64,000 nt of DNA from positions 1 through 64,000 of the forward strand of contig NZ_JAJISB010000020.1 in assembly GCF_021245735.1 (NCBI RefSeq). The letters are read 5' to 3'. Under the pieces are notes generated by a model. It saw only the letters and a list, made by a program, of their open reading frames with translations, ran no database searches and was not told the origin of the DNA. Source of the DNA: Brevibacillus daliensis. GTDB lineage: Bacteria > Bacillota > Bacilli > Brevibacillales > Brevibacillaceae. Numbering within the stretch: position 1 is the first letter of the stretch; each line of letters opens with the position of its first letter. Positions 41,586 through 50,582 of the stretch are shown here, one piece after another. The position numbers and the translations under genes were made by a program.

Positions 41586-41817
41586 CTTGTCCTTCTAAAA
41601 TGGCTAATTGAGTTTCAAGCCTTTCCGTTCCAAAAAGGTGTTCCTCTTGTTACTGTTCGTTTTCCCTAGTGTCTCTATGCCTTGCCATTTTATACAGGGA
41701 GTCTAGCTGTCCCTTTCTTTACATACATATGGAATTAGAAAAATCTAAGCAACAACAAACCAGAATGAGGAAAATGCATAAAATATGGAAGAGGTGTAAG
41801 GAGGAGGCGAACTGTTT

Positions 41818-43152
41818 TTGAAAAAGATCTATGTACTTGACACTAACGTACTCCTGCAAGATCCCATGGCTGTTTACTCATTCGGCAATAACGACATTGT
41901 CATTCCAGCAGTTGTGCTTGAAGAAGTGGACTCCAAAAAACGTTATATGGATGAAATAGGACGAAATGCTAGGCAGATATCCCGCCTTCTGGATAATTTG
42001 CGGCTTAATGGTCAGCTTCATCAAGGAATACGGCTTGATAATGGGGGGACGCTGCGAGTTGAACTAAACCATGCGACAGCAGGTAGGATGCAGAAATTGT
42101 TCCACGAGATGACGAATGACAACAGAATTCTGGCGGTAGCTCTTAATCTTCAAGACGAAGAACATACAACTGGTCAAGGATCCCCGGTTATTTTGGTAAG
42201 TAAAGATGCACTGGTCCGGGTTAAAGCGGATGCATTAGGTCTTACCGCTGAGGATTTTTTATCGGATCGAGTGGTAAGGGAATATTCCAGTATTTATCCA
42301 GGATATGAAAAACTTGTTGTCAGCTCGGAGATTATTCAGTCGTTCTATGCCAAAAAGAGACTGCTAATCTCTTCCGTATTTCCTGTACACCAGTTTTATC
42401 CGCATCAATTTTTGATTTTAAAAGATGAATGTAACCCTTCTATTTCTGCCATTGGTAAAATGGACAGTGAAGGAAAATACTTCGAACCTTTTGCGGGTGA
42501 TGATGATGCAATCTGGGGAGTAAAGGCACGCAATGCCCAACAACGAATGGCATTGGAACTACTGTTGCGTGACGAGATACCTCTGGTGACCATGACAGGT
42601 AAGGCAGGAACAGGAAAGACGCTTCTTGCACTTGCTGCAGGCCTTCTTCAAATCGAGGATCTGCAAAAATACAAAAAACTGCTCGTTGCCCGTCCCATCG
42701 TACCTTTAGGAAAGGATATCGGGTACTTACCTGGTGAAAAAGAAGAAAAATTACGACCATGGATGCAACCCATTTATGATAATCTTGAATACCTGTTTAA
42801 TACCAAAAAACCTGGGGATCTGGACAAAATTTTGGAAGGCATGGGGAGCATCCAGGTAGAAGCACTTACGTATATTCGAGGTCGTTCTATTCCTGGCCAG
42901 TTTATCATCATTGATGAAGCACAAAACTTGACAAAGCATGAAGTTAAAACCATTCTTACCAGGGTGGGAGAAGGATCTAAAATTGTTCTTATGGGAGATC
43001 CAGAACAAATTGATCATCCTTATCTAGATGAAAGTAATAACGGGTTAACATATGTGGTAGAAAAATTTAAGGACCGTCGCTTGGCAGGGCATATCAAGCT
43101 GGAAAAAGGGGAGCGGAGCGTTCTCGCCCAGATGGCAGCCGATATTTTATAA
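41818..43152 (+). CDS. ylaK: PhoH-family ATPase with N-terminal PIN domain (YlaK)
   Basis: This 444-aa protein joins a PIN ribonuclease-type domain (KKIYVLDTNVLLQDPMAVYSF, acidic residues at the start, ending near residue 150) to a PhoH ATPase domain. Walker A is GKAGTGKT at about 260, Walker B FIIIDEAQNLT, with LLVARPIVPLGKDIGYLPG and MGDPEQIDHPYLDE characteristic of PhoH2-type proteins, which have RNA helicase and RNase activity in other bacteria. TTG 41818 follows AGGAGGAG. Its neighbour ylaJ lies on the opposite strand upstream. Confidence 0.92.
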   Translation: MKKIYVLDTNVLLQDPMAVYSFGNNDIVIPAVVLEEVDSKKRYMDEIGRNARQISRLLDNLRLNGQLHQGIRLDNGGTLRVELNHATAGRMQKLFHEMTNDNRILAVALNLQDEEHTTGQGSPVILVSKDALVRVKADALGLTAEDFLSDRVVREYSSIYPGYEKLVVSSEIIQSFYAKKRLLISSVFPVHQFYPHQFLILKDECNPSISAIGKMDSEGKYFEPFAGDDDAIWGVKARNAQQRMALELLLRDEIPLVTMTGKAGTGKTLLALAAGLLQIEDLQKYKKLLVARPIVPLGKDIGYLPGEKEEKLRPWMQPIYDNLEYLFNTKKPGDLDKILEGMGSIQVEALTYIRGRSIPGQFIIIDEAQNLTKHEVKTILTRVGEGSKIVLMGDPEQIDHPYLDESNNGLTYVVEKFKDRRLAGHIKLEKGERSVLAQMAADIL

Positions 43153-43425
43153 TGTTTGTGGGTATAGAATCCAAAGTGCGGTCCATACTATTTCTTGTCG
43201 AGGTTGCTGGCAACGCTGTTTTGAGATCTTCTTTCGAGAGAGAGTGCGGCGACATTCCCTAGCACTTGCTTGGGAATGCCCATTCTGATTGGGAGGCGAA
43301 TGATCGCAAACCGGATACGCTGTCATTAGGTAAGAAAAACCCTGTTTTCTTTCCAAATCGCTTTTGCTTAAGGTAGATGAGGTAAAGAAGAGTCAGCGAC
43401 TTACCCATAGTAGTAACCCGACAAA
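43153..43425 (+). other. Intergenic stretch without a recognised gene
   Basis: This stretch is GC-richer than most gaps. It holds a CATTCCC/GGGAATG hairpin (43253-43278) and a short ORF from 43276 without a ribosome-binding site. It could be the 3' untranslated region of ylaK or a small RNA ending at the following terminator. Confidence 0.3.
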
Positions 43426-43466
43426 GGTCGTCTCTTGAAAAGGAGACGGCCTTTTTCATTTTCGTT
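43426..43466 (+). terminator. Rho-independent terminator
   Basis: AAAGGTCGTCTC pairs with GAGACGGCCTTT and is followed by TTCATTTT. Confidence 0.88.
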
Positions 43467-43508
43467 CCCATTTTCGCATAGATATGAAAGAGAAAAGGGG
43501 GAATGGAC

Positions 43509-43946
43509 ATGGTAACGTTGGAGTCAACCGTTTCTTTTCTCATTTATATCACCGCTGTTTCCAGTGCAGCAGCTGGTGTGACTGAGATCGCCAAAAGCGT
43601 TGTACCATTTATGGGATGGGATTATGAACCTGCGGATAACAGCCATGAGGCGATAACGAGGGCGAATAGAAAAGAACAGCTTAAAAAAGCGTTTAATTTA
43701 CTATTCTCAGCTATTGCAGCAGGATTTATTTTTGCACAATTGAAGCTTGATCCAGCCTTAATTTTGATGGGACAAGAACTCGCGTATGTGGAGAATGCAT
43801 GGAGCTCACAAGTGTGGGTTTGGGGAATTGTTGCTGTATTTGGTTCGCCTATGCTTCATTCCTTGCTTAAGATTTTACAAGGATATCAGGAAGTGGTAAG
43901 TAATAACGCCCCTCCCAAACCAAAGCGTAAAATCTCAGGAAAATGA
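43509..43946 (+). CDS. Hypothetical membrane protein (145 aa)
   Basis: Three hydrophobic stretches are visible (about residues 8-32, 66-85, 98-120), with a polar segment (DYEPADNSHEAITRANRKEQLKK) between the first two and a basic Pro/Lys C-terminus. The size and layout are a little holin-like, but no family signature is seen. ATG 43509 has AAAAGGGGG seven bases upstream; an ATG two codons earlier is too close. Confidence 0.65.
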   Translation: MVTLESTVSFLIYITAVSSAAAGVTEIAKSVVPFMGWDYEPADNSHEAITRANRKEQLKKAFNLLFSAIAAGFIFAQLKLDPALILMGQELAYVENAWSSQVWVWGIVAVFGSPMLHSLLKILQGYQEVVSNNAPPKPKRKISGK

Positions 43947-44045
43947 GCTATTATTTGTTGTTCGGTCACCTTGCGAACTCTGTCTTTGCTAGTATAAGAT
44001 AGAACGTAGTACTTTTGCAGACAAAGAGACTTTAAGGAGCTACGT

Positions 44046-44672
44046 ATGATGAAAGTAAAAAATGGACTACTTGCAACAATGCTCATCACCGGCCTATTGG
44101 TAACTGGTTGTGGTGCGAATAACATAGCGGCTCCTGAGCAGTCGAATGTGGATCAACCTGCCTCTGAAAAACCTGCAGAGAAGAATGAAGCAAACACTTC
44201 AGATAAACAGCTTGGAGCTACGTTTGATCCTGAAAATCCGAAGGAATATGGAATTCGTGGGATTTATATTGGACAGGGGATAGAGGAAGCGATGGGGATA
44301 TTAAAGCCAGTTAAGGCTGACTTTATGGATAGTATTACACGCGAACCAAGAACCATTGAGCAAATGGCAGCAAGCAAGGGAGAAATGACAATGGGTATCC
44401 TGCTCATTGATCAAATCCCTCTGATGGTTCAGGTTCAAGACGGTGTACTATCTTCCATTATGGTGGGTGGAATTCCGGAAGAGAAAAAACAGGATTTTGC
44501 AACAAATCGCGGTGTAACCGTATATGATAAAGCAGAAAAATTACAGGAAGTATACGGGAATGGTGAGGAGACAGAAACGGAAATCTCCTATAAAGGAAGT
44601 AAGTATAAGGTAGCTTTTTCCTTAAATCAGGAAGAGATAATTGGATACCGTTTTGATATCGTTACAAAGTAA
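44046..44672 (+). CDS. Lipoprotein of unknown function (208 aa)
   Basis: A signal peptide with lipobox VTGC (Cys22) is followed by a Glu/Pro/Ser/Lys-rich linker to about residue 57 and then a domain of about 150 residues, alternating strand and helix (YGIRGIYIGQGIEEAMGIL; YKGSKYKVAFSLNQEEIIGYRFDIV). The domain resembles small SmpA/BLIP-like beta-helical lipoprotein modules in rhythm only. AAGGAGC lies before the ATG. yqgX follows 57 bp later and may be co-transcribed. Confidence 0.7.
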   Translation: MMKVKNGLLATMLITGLLVTGCGANNIAAPEQSNVDQPASEKPAEKNEANTSDKQLGATFDPENPKEYGIRGIYIGQGIEEAMGILKPVKADFMDSITREPRTIEQMAASKGEMTMGILLIDQIPLMVQVQDGVLSSIMVGGIPEEKKQDFATNRGVTVYDKAEKLQEVYGNGEETETEISYKGSKYKVAFSLNQEEIIGYRFDIVTK

Positions 44673-44729
44673 AGGAAGGACCAATGTCCACGATTCACGA
44701 AAAGGGAGAAGGAAGGGGAAGTCTTACTT

Positions 44730-45365
44730 ATGACAGTACAAGTCAGTTCAATTGCATTAGGACCGTTTGAAACAAATGCATATGTTATTAAAAATACAGA
44801 AACCAATGAATCAATCGTAATCGATCCGGGAATGGAACCAGGTCCTCTCCTCTCGGCGCTTCGATCCGAAAGAGTAGTGGCAATCTTACTAACCCACGCT
44901 CATCTGGATCATATTGGTGGAGTAGAACAAGTACGTGAGTTAACAGGTGCTCCTGTATATATCCATCCAGAGGAAAGTGAATGGTTGACAGATCCTAAGC
45001 TTAACGGTTCACTTCGATTTGGGATGCCGCCCATCATTTGTAAGCCTGCTGAGTACACGGTAGATGAGGGAGACATACTCACAATAGCTGGACTTACGTT
45101 CCGTGTACTACATACACCAGGGCATTCTCCAGGCAGTGTTACGTACTTGCTAGATAACCATTGCTTCAGCGGAGATGTATTGTTCGCAAGCTCCATTGGA
45201 CGCACTGATCTATCTGGTGGGGACTATAATACACTGATGAGCAGTATTCAAGACAAACTGTTTGATTTAACAGATGATACAATTGTATATCCTGGTCATG
45301 GACCGGTTACAACCATTGATCGAGAAAAAACATACAATCCGTACGTATCTGGTTCGCTCGGCTAA
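44730..45365 (+). CDS. yqgX: MBL-fold metallo-hydrolase (YqgX, glyoxalase II-like)
   Basis: This 211-aa metallo-beta-lactamase-fold hydrolase has the metal motif LLTHAHLDHIGG (near residue 53), HTPGHSPGSVTYLL (near 130), CFSGDVLFASSIGRTDLSGGD (near 148) and VYPGHGPVTTIDREK (near 190). This is the YqgX/glyoxalase II-like branch, probably hydrolysing thioesters such as S-lactoyl-bacillithiol-type adducts; that substrate is inference. It belongs to a block with yqgY and mgsR, like B. subtilis. AAGGGGAAG precedes the ATG. Confidence 0.9.
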   Translation: MTVQVSSIALGPFETNAYVIKNTETNESIVIDPGMEPGPLLSALRSERVVAILLTHAHLDHIGGVEQVRELTGAPVYIHPEESEWLTDPKLNGSLRFGMPPIICKPAEYTVDEGDILTIAGLTFRVLHTPGHSPGSVTYLLDNHCFSGDVLFASSIGRTDLSGGDYNTLMSSIQDKLFDLTDDTIVYPGHGPVTTIDREKTYNPYVSGSLG

Positions 45366-45388
45366 AAGTATGAGCAAACTGTAATAGA

Positions 45389-45433
45389 AAAGCGCCCAAC
45401 CATATCATCAGATACGGAAGGGTGCTTTTTTGT
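45389..45433 (+). terminator. Terminator of yqgX
   Basis: AAAAGCGCCC pairs with GGGTGCTTTT and is followed by TT. Confidence 0.85.
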
Positions 45434-45461
45434 ATGCTTCATAATTGTAGAGTTGTTCAGT

Positions 45462-46526
45462 TTACGATTTAGAGAAATCGAATTTTATCTTGATTTCCAG
45501 CTTATGATTATCAAGTGTTACCTCTTCAACACGGATATTTTCATTGATCAATGAAGGGTAGAAACCGAGATCATATTCCTTTGTCATTTCCTCGGCCGTA
45601 CTTAATGGTAGCTGGAATCCTTCATAGATTAGCTCTGTAATCTGAAACTGTAATTCAATTGGTGATACTTTTTTGTACATTCCCCTAATTTTTACATTCA
45701 CATTATCATAATTTCCTACGACCTCGAGATGGTTATCATCGAAAGTGAAATATGCATGCTGGAACATCGGATTTTTTAAAAGCAAGAACTGATTAAACTC
45801 TTCTTCCGTAATCACCAGTTTATGGGTAAATAACCCCTCTGATTGTATTCGATCAGAGGTAACTAGTTCAGGAAGATCTTGCATCACGCCTGCTAACACA
45901 CTGAAGAAGTCGCGGAAAACAGGAAGTCCACGTGTTCTCCAATCATCGACAAGATCTTTCATTAATGCCTCGATTGTTGATGTTTCAGGTAGTTTTTCAA
46001 GATTTTCTTCCTTCATCATTTTTACTGCCAATAGCTCGGTCAAACGGTTTTCATAGCTGATTCGAAGCTCACGAATCTGCTTTAATTGTGCTTCTTTTTG
46101 ACTGGCTATTTCTTTGGAACGGGCGAGAGCACCTTGGAACTTCTCTAGCTTTTTCATATCATGGGCGAAGATTCTCTCCATCATGCTCATACTTGCGAGG
46201 ATCTGATTAAAATCCTTAGCGTTGAATAACAGAGTCAAGAGGTCATCACGCTTTCCCATATAATAGGCACGCGCTACTTTCCCAGCATGTTTCCGACTGG
46301 ATGCAATAGTCAGTTCTTGTCGCTTTGCTTCTAGCTCTAATGTTGCAAGTTCTTTGTTGATACGCTTTTCTTCTTCACGGAGTATACCTAAATTGCGTTC
46401 CAGTTCCAGCTGGGTTAAATGCTGTTGCAAAATGGTATGTTCCAATGGAGATACTTCCCCCGCCTCGGCAAAGAGGGGAGGAAGTGTAAGAATTAAGCAA
46501 AGCAAGAGGATAATCCGTTTACGCAT
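45462..46526 (-). CDS. Exported coiled-coil protein (354 aa)
   Basis: A signal peptide (KRIILLLCLILTLPPLFAEAGE) precedes a coiled coil of about 160 residues (LEHTILQQHLTQLELERNLGILREEEKRINKELATLELEAKRQ) like the N-terminal domain of CwlO/PcsB-type peptidoglycan hydrolase regulators, with the AYYMGKRDDLLTLLFNAKDFNQILASMSMMERI segment typical of them. The C-terminal 150 residues are beta-rich and carry no NlpC/P60, M23 or CHAP catalytic domain. It begins 16 bp after the upstream lipoprotein gene, so the two form an operon. Role in wall remodelling is inferred. Confidence 0.75.
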   Translation of the reverse strand: MRKRIILLLCLILTLPPLFAEAGEVSPLEHTILQQHLTQLELERNLGILREEEKRINKELATLELEAKRQELTIASSRKHAGKVARAYYMGKRDDLLTLLFNAKDFNQILASMSMMERIFAHDMKKLEKFQGALARSKEIASQKEAQLKQIRELRISYENRLTELLAVKMMKEENLEKLPETSTIEALMKDLVDDWRTRGLPVFRDFFSVLAGVMQDLPELVTSDRIQSEGLFTHKLVITEEEFNQFLLLKNPMFQHAYFTFDDNHLEVVGNYDNVNVKIRGMYKKVSPIELQFQITELIYEGFQLPLSTAEEMTKEYDLGFYPSLINENIRVEEVTLDNHKLEIKIKFDFSKS

Positions 46527-46542
46527 AGGGCATCATCGATTC

Positions 46543-47637
46543 TTAGAAATTACCTTGCATAAGATCAGTAAACGTAATCACTTCGTCACCTTTAGGAATA
46601 GGCAATTCCCATTTAGGAGCTGTATCGAAGTTAGAAGATTTTTGTTCGAAAATCAAACCAATGTCAAAGGATTGACCACTTGCTTTGTCAGAGATAGTAA
46701 CATCCCAATCCATTAGTTGGAACGGAATGTTTTTATCTTTGTCGATTGCAAGGAAATAGTTAGCTTTTTTGATGTTAAGTGCAGATTTAATATCGGCTTC
46801 ATTCTTGTCAACATCAGCAGCGAAGTCTTTCGCTTCCGTTTTAAATTGTTCGATCGCTTGTGCGTCTTGTGCCAGCGCCTCTTTCATTGATGGAGATTCT
46901 GCCAAGACAGTTAAAACTTCAGGAATTACTTTTTCTACAGATGTTTTCAAGAAAGGAATCATGGTTTCGTTCGTTACTTTCAAATTGACGATACGATCTG
47001 CTTTCACATCAGCAGGGAAGTTAGGGATTTCCTCTTTTTTCGCGTCAACGAAGTATTCAGGACCGTAATGCTTCATTGTTGCGTCAGTTAGCTTGATAGT
47101 CATTTCTTTTTGTTCTTTCATGGTTGCTGCATCGAATTTAGGCATTTCAGTTGCTTCACCTTGTGCAGCAGCCATTTGTTCTAGCTCTTTGTAGTCTAAT
47201 TCAATATATTTGCCTTTTAGCATGGCTAGTTCTGGTACCATGTCTAACGCTGGAACCTTGATCCACATTTTATCTTGGTTCATAATCATTGGGATGGAAA
47301 AAGTTGTAGAAGCTCCTTGCATATCTACCTTAGCATCCAATGTTACTTCCATTTGGAAAGGTTCTAAAGATGCGTTTCCACGATATGTAAGCTCGGAGTT
47401 TTTCAACATTTCCAGGAACATACCTGCTTGTGGGTCAGCTTGTAACGCAGCAGCATCTACTCCCAGGTTAAGTTTTAGTTTACCATCAAAACCGTAAGAG
47501 TTAAGGCTAGCTTGTTTTTTCAGCGCTTCCTGCACTACTTCCTTACCTGGGCGACTATCGCCACAGCCGGAGAGAACCAACGCAAACATAGCGAAGAGAG
47601 CAAGCAGGATTGGTAGTCTTGATTTTAAGATTTTCAT
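46543..47637 (-). CDS. Lipoprotein of unknown function (364 aa)
   Basis: The lipobox LSGC places the lipidated Cys at residue 25. The mature protein is a long alpha/beta domain recalling the LolA-like or DUF6612-like lipoproteins of Bacillales (NSYGFDGKLKLNLG; MNQDKMWIKVPAL; MTIKLTDATMKHYG), but this is only an impression. ATG 47637 has AGGAGG seven bases upstream; an in-frame start nine codons earlier lacks a site. The coiled-coil exported protein follows in the same transcript. Confidence 0.7.
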   Translation of the reverse strand: MKILKSRLPILLALFAMFALVLSGCGDSRPGKEVVQEALKKQASLNSYGFDGKLKLNLGVDAAALQADPQAGMFLEMLKNSELTYRGNASLEPFQMEVTLDAKVDMQGASTTFSIPMIMNQDKMWIKVPALDMVPELAMLKGKYIELDYKELEQMAAAQGEATEMPKFDAATMKEQKEMTIKLTDATMKHYGPEYFVDAKKEEIPNFPADVKADRIVNLKVTNETMIPFLKTSVEKVIPEVLTVLAESPSMKEALAQDAQAIEQFKTEAKDFAADVDKNEADIKSALNIKKANYFLAIDKDKNIPFQLMDWDVTISDKASGQSFDIGLIFEQKSSNFDTAPKWELPIPKGDEVITFTDLMQGNF

Positions 47638-47805
47638 TTTGAACCTCCTAGTGTTTTTCAGCATACGTTTCCCATTATAGCCTCTATCTGTTGATTTGTG
47701 TGCAAAAATATGGATTTTTTCAATAATGAGAAAAAATCTTCATATGATCAGGTGAAATATATATGTCTTACGAACTACAGAAATATATATGCAGCAACAT
47801 TTAAT

Positions 47806-48113
47806 TTCAGAAATCACAAACGGTCTCTTTTGCTGCTTTTATGAAAAAATGTCTCTATCAGTTTAAATGGGATATCATTGGAATCGCATAGATACATTTA
47901 GAAAAACGCTACTTTTTTACTAGTTCACAAATAAATCAGATTTTTGGTAAAGTATTAATTGATACATTTCTCCTATCTTTTGCGTATTTGGCATGTGAAA
48001 ACGTGCTTTTCTGGAAATGAGAGGTAGTACAAGACGATTAATGCAACATGTACTAATTCGCATAAGGGAGCGTGAATCGTCGATTTATCAGAGTTATGTC
48101 AAAATCTTCAAAA
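47806..48113 (+). pseudogene. Decayed partial tandem duplicate of the methyltransferase gene
   Basis: This stretch aligns without large gaps to 48175-48485 inside the gene that follows. Shared words include TTTTGCTGCTTTTATG versus TTTTGCTACTTTTATG, TTTTTTACTAGTTCAC versus TTTTTTACTAGCTCTC, and GATTAATGCAACATGTACTA versus GATTAATGCAACAGGTATTA. Frame changes and stops break it (for example CATAG near 47890). The last part is still open and encodes RLMQHVLIRIRERESSIYQS, parallel to RLMQQVLTRIRECEPSIYQN in the intact gene. Confidence 0.85.
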
Positions 48114-48130
48114 GGTGGAGTGAACGATTT

Positions 48131-49237
48131 ATGTCTTCTGATCTGCTTAAACATATAGGTAGAAACATTATTTTTCAAGAATCACACATGATTTCTTTTG
48201 CTACTTTTATGGAAAATTGTCTTTACCATCATGAATGGGGATATTATCGAAAGCGTTTAGATAAGGTTGGCAAAAATGGAGACTTTTTTACTAGCTCTCA
48301 TGTGCATCAGATCTTTGGTGAAGTGCTGGCTGATTCATTCCTCTTGTCTTTTACTGAAATAGCAAGTAAAAAACCTGTTTTATTGGAGCTTGGAGGTGGT
48401 ACGGGGCGATTAATGCAACAGGTATTAACACGGATAAGAGAGTGTGAACCATCTATTTATCAGAATTTGGAAGTAATTATGGTGGAAATCAGTCCCTTCC
48501 ACATTGAATGTCAAAAAGAGTCACTGGAATCATTTGATATACCTATTCGATGGTATTCCTCTGTACAGGAAGCAGCCTTGCAAGAAGAGTTCGAGGGAAT
48601 CATATTTTCCAATGAGTATTTCGATGCTTTTCCCGTTCATTTATTAGAAAAACAAGCAGCTAAATGGCATGAAATAGGTGTCACCTGCCTGGAAGAAAAT
48701 GATGAGCCTGTTTTCCAGGAAAAAACCATGCCAGTATCCTTGATTACCAACCAACTGAATGATCGGTTGCCTACCCATTTACCCGATGGCATGAGAATAG
48801 AATGGCAAGATGGGATTGAAGAGGTTATAGAGGCGTTAGGTACGATGCTTAAACGTGGAAGAATCATAACGATTGATTACGGGGATGAGGAAGGGGAGTT
48901 GTATCATGAAAGTAGAAAGAATGGTACACTTGTCTGCTATTACCAGCATCAAATGAACGAAGAACCATTTATGCGTGTAGGTGAACAGGATATCACTGCA
49001 CATGTTAACTTTACCAGAATAAGAGAGTGGGGAGAGAAGATAGGATTACATACAGTAGAATACCAGAGACAAGACCAGTTTTTAATTCAGAATGGAATCT
49101 TGGAAAAAGCCCAAGCTCATCAAGATCGAGATCCTTTTACCAGTAAGGCGATGAAGCAGAATCGTGCTATTTCGCAACTTTTGCTTCCAGGTGGTTTGGG
49201 AGGGTTATTCCGGGTCCTGATTCAGGAAAAAAAGTAA
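48131..49237 (+). CDS. Class I SAM-dependent methyltransferase (NDUFAF7/DUF185 family)
   Basis: This 368-aa protein has the family pattern: ISFATFMENCLYHHEWGYYRK, DFFTSSHVHQIFGEVLADS, the SAM-binding motif PVLLELGGGTGRLMQQVL, then EISPFHIECQKESL, GIIFSNEYFDAFPVHLL and ITIDYGDEEGELY. The mitochondrial member NDUFAF7 methylates a complex I arginine; bacterial substrates are unknown. ATG 48131 follows AGGTGGAG; the frame stays open upstream only because it runs into a decayed tandem duplicate (47806-48113), so that extension should not be counted. A terminator follows. Confidence 0.88.
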   Translation: MSSDLLKHIGRNIIFQESHMISFATFMENCLYHHEWGYYRKRLDKVGKNGDFFTSSHVHQIFGEVLADSFLLSFTEIASKKPVLLELGGGTGRLMQQVLTRIRECEPSIYQNLEVIMVEISPFHIECQKESLESFDIPIRWYSSVQEAALQEEFEGIIFSNEYFDAFPVHLLEKQAAKWHEIGVTCLEENDEPVFQEKTMPVSLITNQLNDRLPTHLPDGMRIEWQDGIEEVIEALGTMLKRGRIITIDYGDEEGELYHESRKNGTLVCYYQHQMNEEPFMRVGEQDITAHVNFTRIREWGEKIGLHTVEYQRQDQFLIQNGILEKAQAHQDRDPFTSKAMKQNRAISQLLLPGGLGGLFRVLIQEKK

Positions 49238-49257
49238 GAGGTTACCTCTAGGGACGA

Positions 49258-49291
49258 AAAAAAGCGATTGCCGGTAGCAGTCGCTTTTTTT
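49258..49291 (+). terminator. Terminator (also usable from yqgY)
   Basis: AAAAAGCGATTG pairs with CAGTCGCTTTTT and is followed by Ts; the mirrored A run makes it bidirectional. Confidence 0.88.
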
Positions 49292-49296
49292 CTAAC

Positions 49297-49569
49297 CTAC
49301 ATTAGCATCATGAGAAGAGAATGCTCTCCGCTAGCACCTGCAGGTGGCATTCCGTAGAAAGTGTAATACGTAAAACCTACGAATGATACAAACATAAAGC
49401 CGAAGAAAATCTTGAGGTACGTTTTTTCAGTAAGACGCATATAACCAAGAGCAAGAAAGATAGCCGTAAAACCGAAGAACAATAGAGACATCGGATACAG
49501 CTTTGCCCAGAACGACATGATTGCGATTACTAAAGTCCAGAAAGCTAAAACGCGAAACATGCGATCCAT
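49297..49569 (-). CDS. yqgY: DUF2626 membrane protein (YqgY)
   Basis: This 90-aa protein matches the DUF2626 family: MDRMFRVLAFWTLVIAIMSFWAKLYPMSLLFFGFTAIFLALGYMRLTEKTYLKIFFG, with three hydrophobic segments. Its function is unknown. ATG 49569 follows AAAGGAGGGAT; an in-frame start 16 codons upstream has no site. In B. subtilis yqgY lies near yqgX and mgsR (yqgZ), as here. Confidence 0.85.
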   Translation of the reverse strand: MDRMFRVLAFWTLVIAIMSFWAKLYPMSLLFFGFTAIFLALGYMRLTEKTYLKIFFGFMFVSFVGFTYYTFYGMPPAGASGEHSLLMMLM

Positions 49570-49663
49570 TATGTATCCCTCCTTTGTTTGACTTTTTAGA
49601 AAAGTTATCGTTATCATTATAAAGGAGATGTCAAGCAGTGTAAACGGTTAAGCATTGACAGAA

Positions 49664-50371
49664 TTATGTCCGATGTTCTGGGAGATATGCAACCATATAA
49701 TTACATGATTGACAACCACCTACCATGGATGTTTCTGGTTTTAATTCGATTTCTCCAAAAAATGACTCGAAAAATCCCTCAATCATGGCGTGGTGCATAC
49801 TGCAAATGGAACCAGGATGCTTATGAGCAATTTCTGAAAAAGTACAGTTAAAGACTCGAAAACGTACATGTCCATCATCAACTAATTCAATTTCCGGACG
49901 TAATCCTTGAGCCAATGCTAAGCGATATATTGCTTCTAGCTTGTCTTCTACAGTTTTAGCCGGAGCTAATTTATGATTTTCTTTTGCTCGTTTAGCAGCT
50001 TCGAGACCCAAACGGTGTCCCATCTTAACAAGAGCGGCGTGCCCTTCTGATCCAAATGTAAGTAAGGATTCAATAGCAATATCGGCCAGTAGCTGATAGT
50101 CTCTTGGAGGAAACTGCAGACTGACCACCATGTCGGATACAGAGTAAAGACGACTAGGTCTTCCACCTTTTCCGGTTTTATCCAGTTTGGATTGCAGTAA
50201 TTGCACATCTTCCAGTTTTGATAAATGAAGACGTGCGACGTTGGAATGGATAGAAAATTTTTCTGCGACCTCTTGAACTGTTACAGGCTTGCGTGAATCG
50301 GTTACATATTGGTAGATAGAAAACCGCGTGGGGTCAGCGAGAGTGCTTGTAAGTCGAAGAGCCTTCTCCAA
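49664..50371 (-). CDS. Winged-helix regulator with SufR-like Cys-rich C-terminus (putative Fe-S sensor)
   Basis: This 235-aa regulator has an N-terminal winged helix-turn-helix (LADPTRFSIYQYVTDSRKPVTVQEVAEKFSIHSNVARLHLSKLED) and a C-terminal domain with four Cys at 176, 190, 220 and 223 (FNCTFSEIAHKHPGSICSMHHAMIEGF...GGCQSC). This resembles SufR-type iron-sulfur sensing repressors. The TTG at 50371 follows AAAGGGGG. It is divergent from mgsR, and a perfect palindrome overlaps the intergenic promoter, making it a plausible regulator of mgsR and itself. Confidence 0.75.
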   Translation of the reverse strand: MEKALRLTSTLADPTRFSIYQYVTDSRKPVTVQEVAEKFSIHSNVARLHLSKLEDVQLLQSKLDKTGKGGRPSRLYSVSDMVVSLQFPPRDYQLLADIAIESLLTFGSEGHAALVKMGHRLGLEAAKRAKENHKLAPAKTVEDKLEAIYRLALAQGLRPEIELVDDGHVRFRVFNCTFSEIAHKHPGSICSMHHAMIEGFFESFFGEIELKPETSMVGGCQSCNYMVAYLPEHRT

Positions 50372-50486
50372 AATAATTCCCCCTTTCAAGAACTTTACGT
50401 TCTATAGTGTAGCCTATTTCATGCTAAAAGTTAAGCATTCAAGCCAGTTCTATGAAAAGTAAATAAAATTAATTAAGAAATTATAT

Positions 50487-50512
50487 TAAACACTATTGAC
50501 ACAGTGTTTAAT
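50487..50512. promoter_or_regulatory. Palindromic operator over the mgsR promoter
   Basis: TTAAACACT and its exact reverse complement AGTGTTTAA are separated by eight bases that include most of the TTGACA box. A dimeric repressor bound here would block mgsR transcription. Confidence 0.6.
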
Positions 50513-50526
50513 TGAGGAATACAATT
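50497..50526 (+). promoter_or_regulatory. Promoter of mgsR
   Basis: TTGACA, 18-bp spacer, TACAAT, about 57 bases before the start codon. Confidence 0.6.
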
Positions 50527-50582
50527 TACTATATAAAGTAAAGTGACTACATCATAGATTTGGAATAATGGAGGAATGATAT

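Noticed and set aside
48017-48130. N-terminal extension of the methyltransferase
   Set aside because: The extension is the open tail of the decayed duplicate; the family N-terminus begins at 48131 behind a ribosome-binding site.
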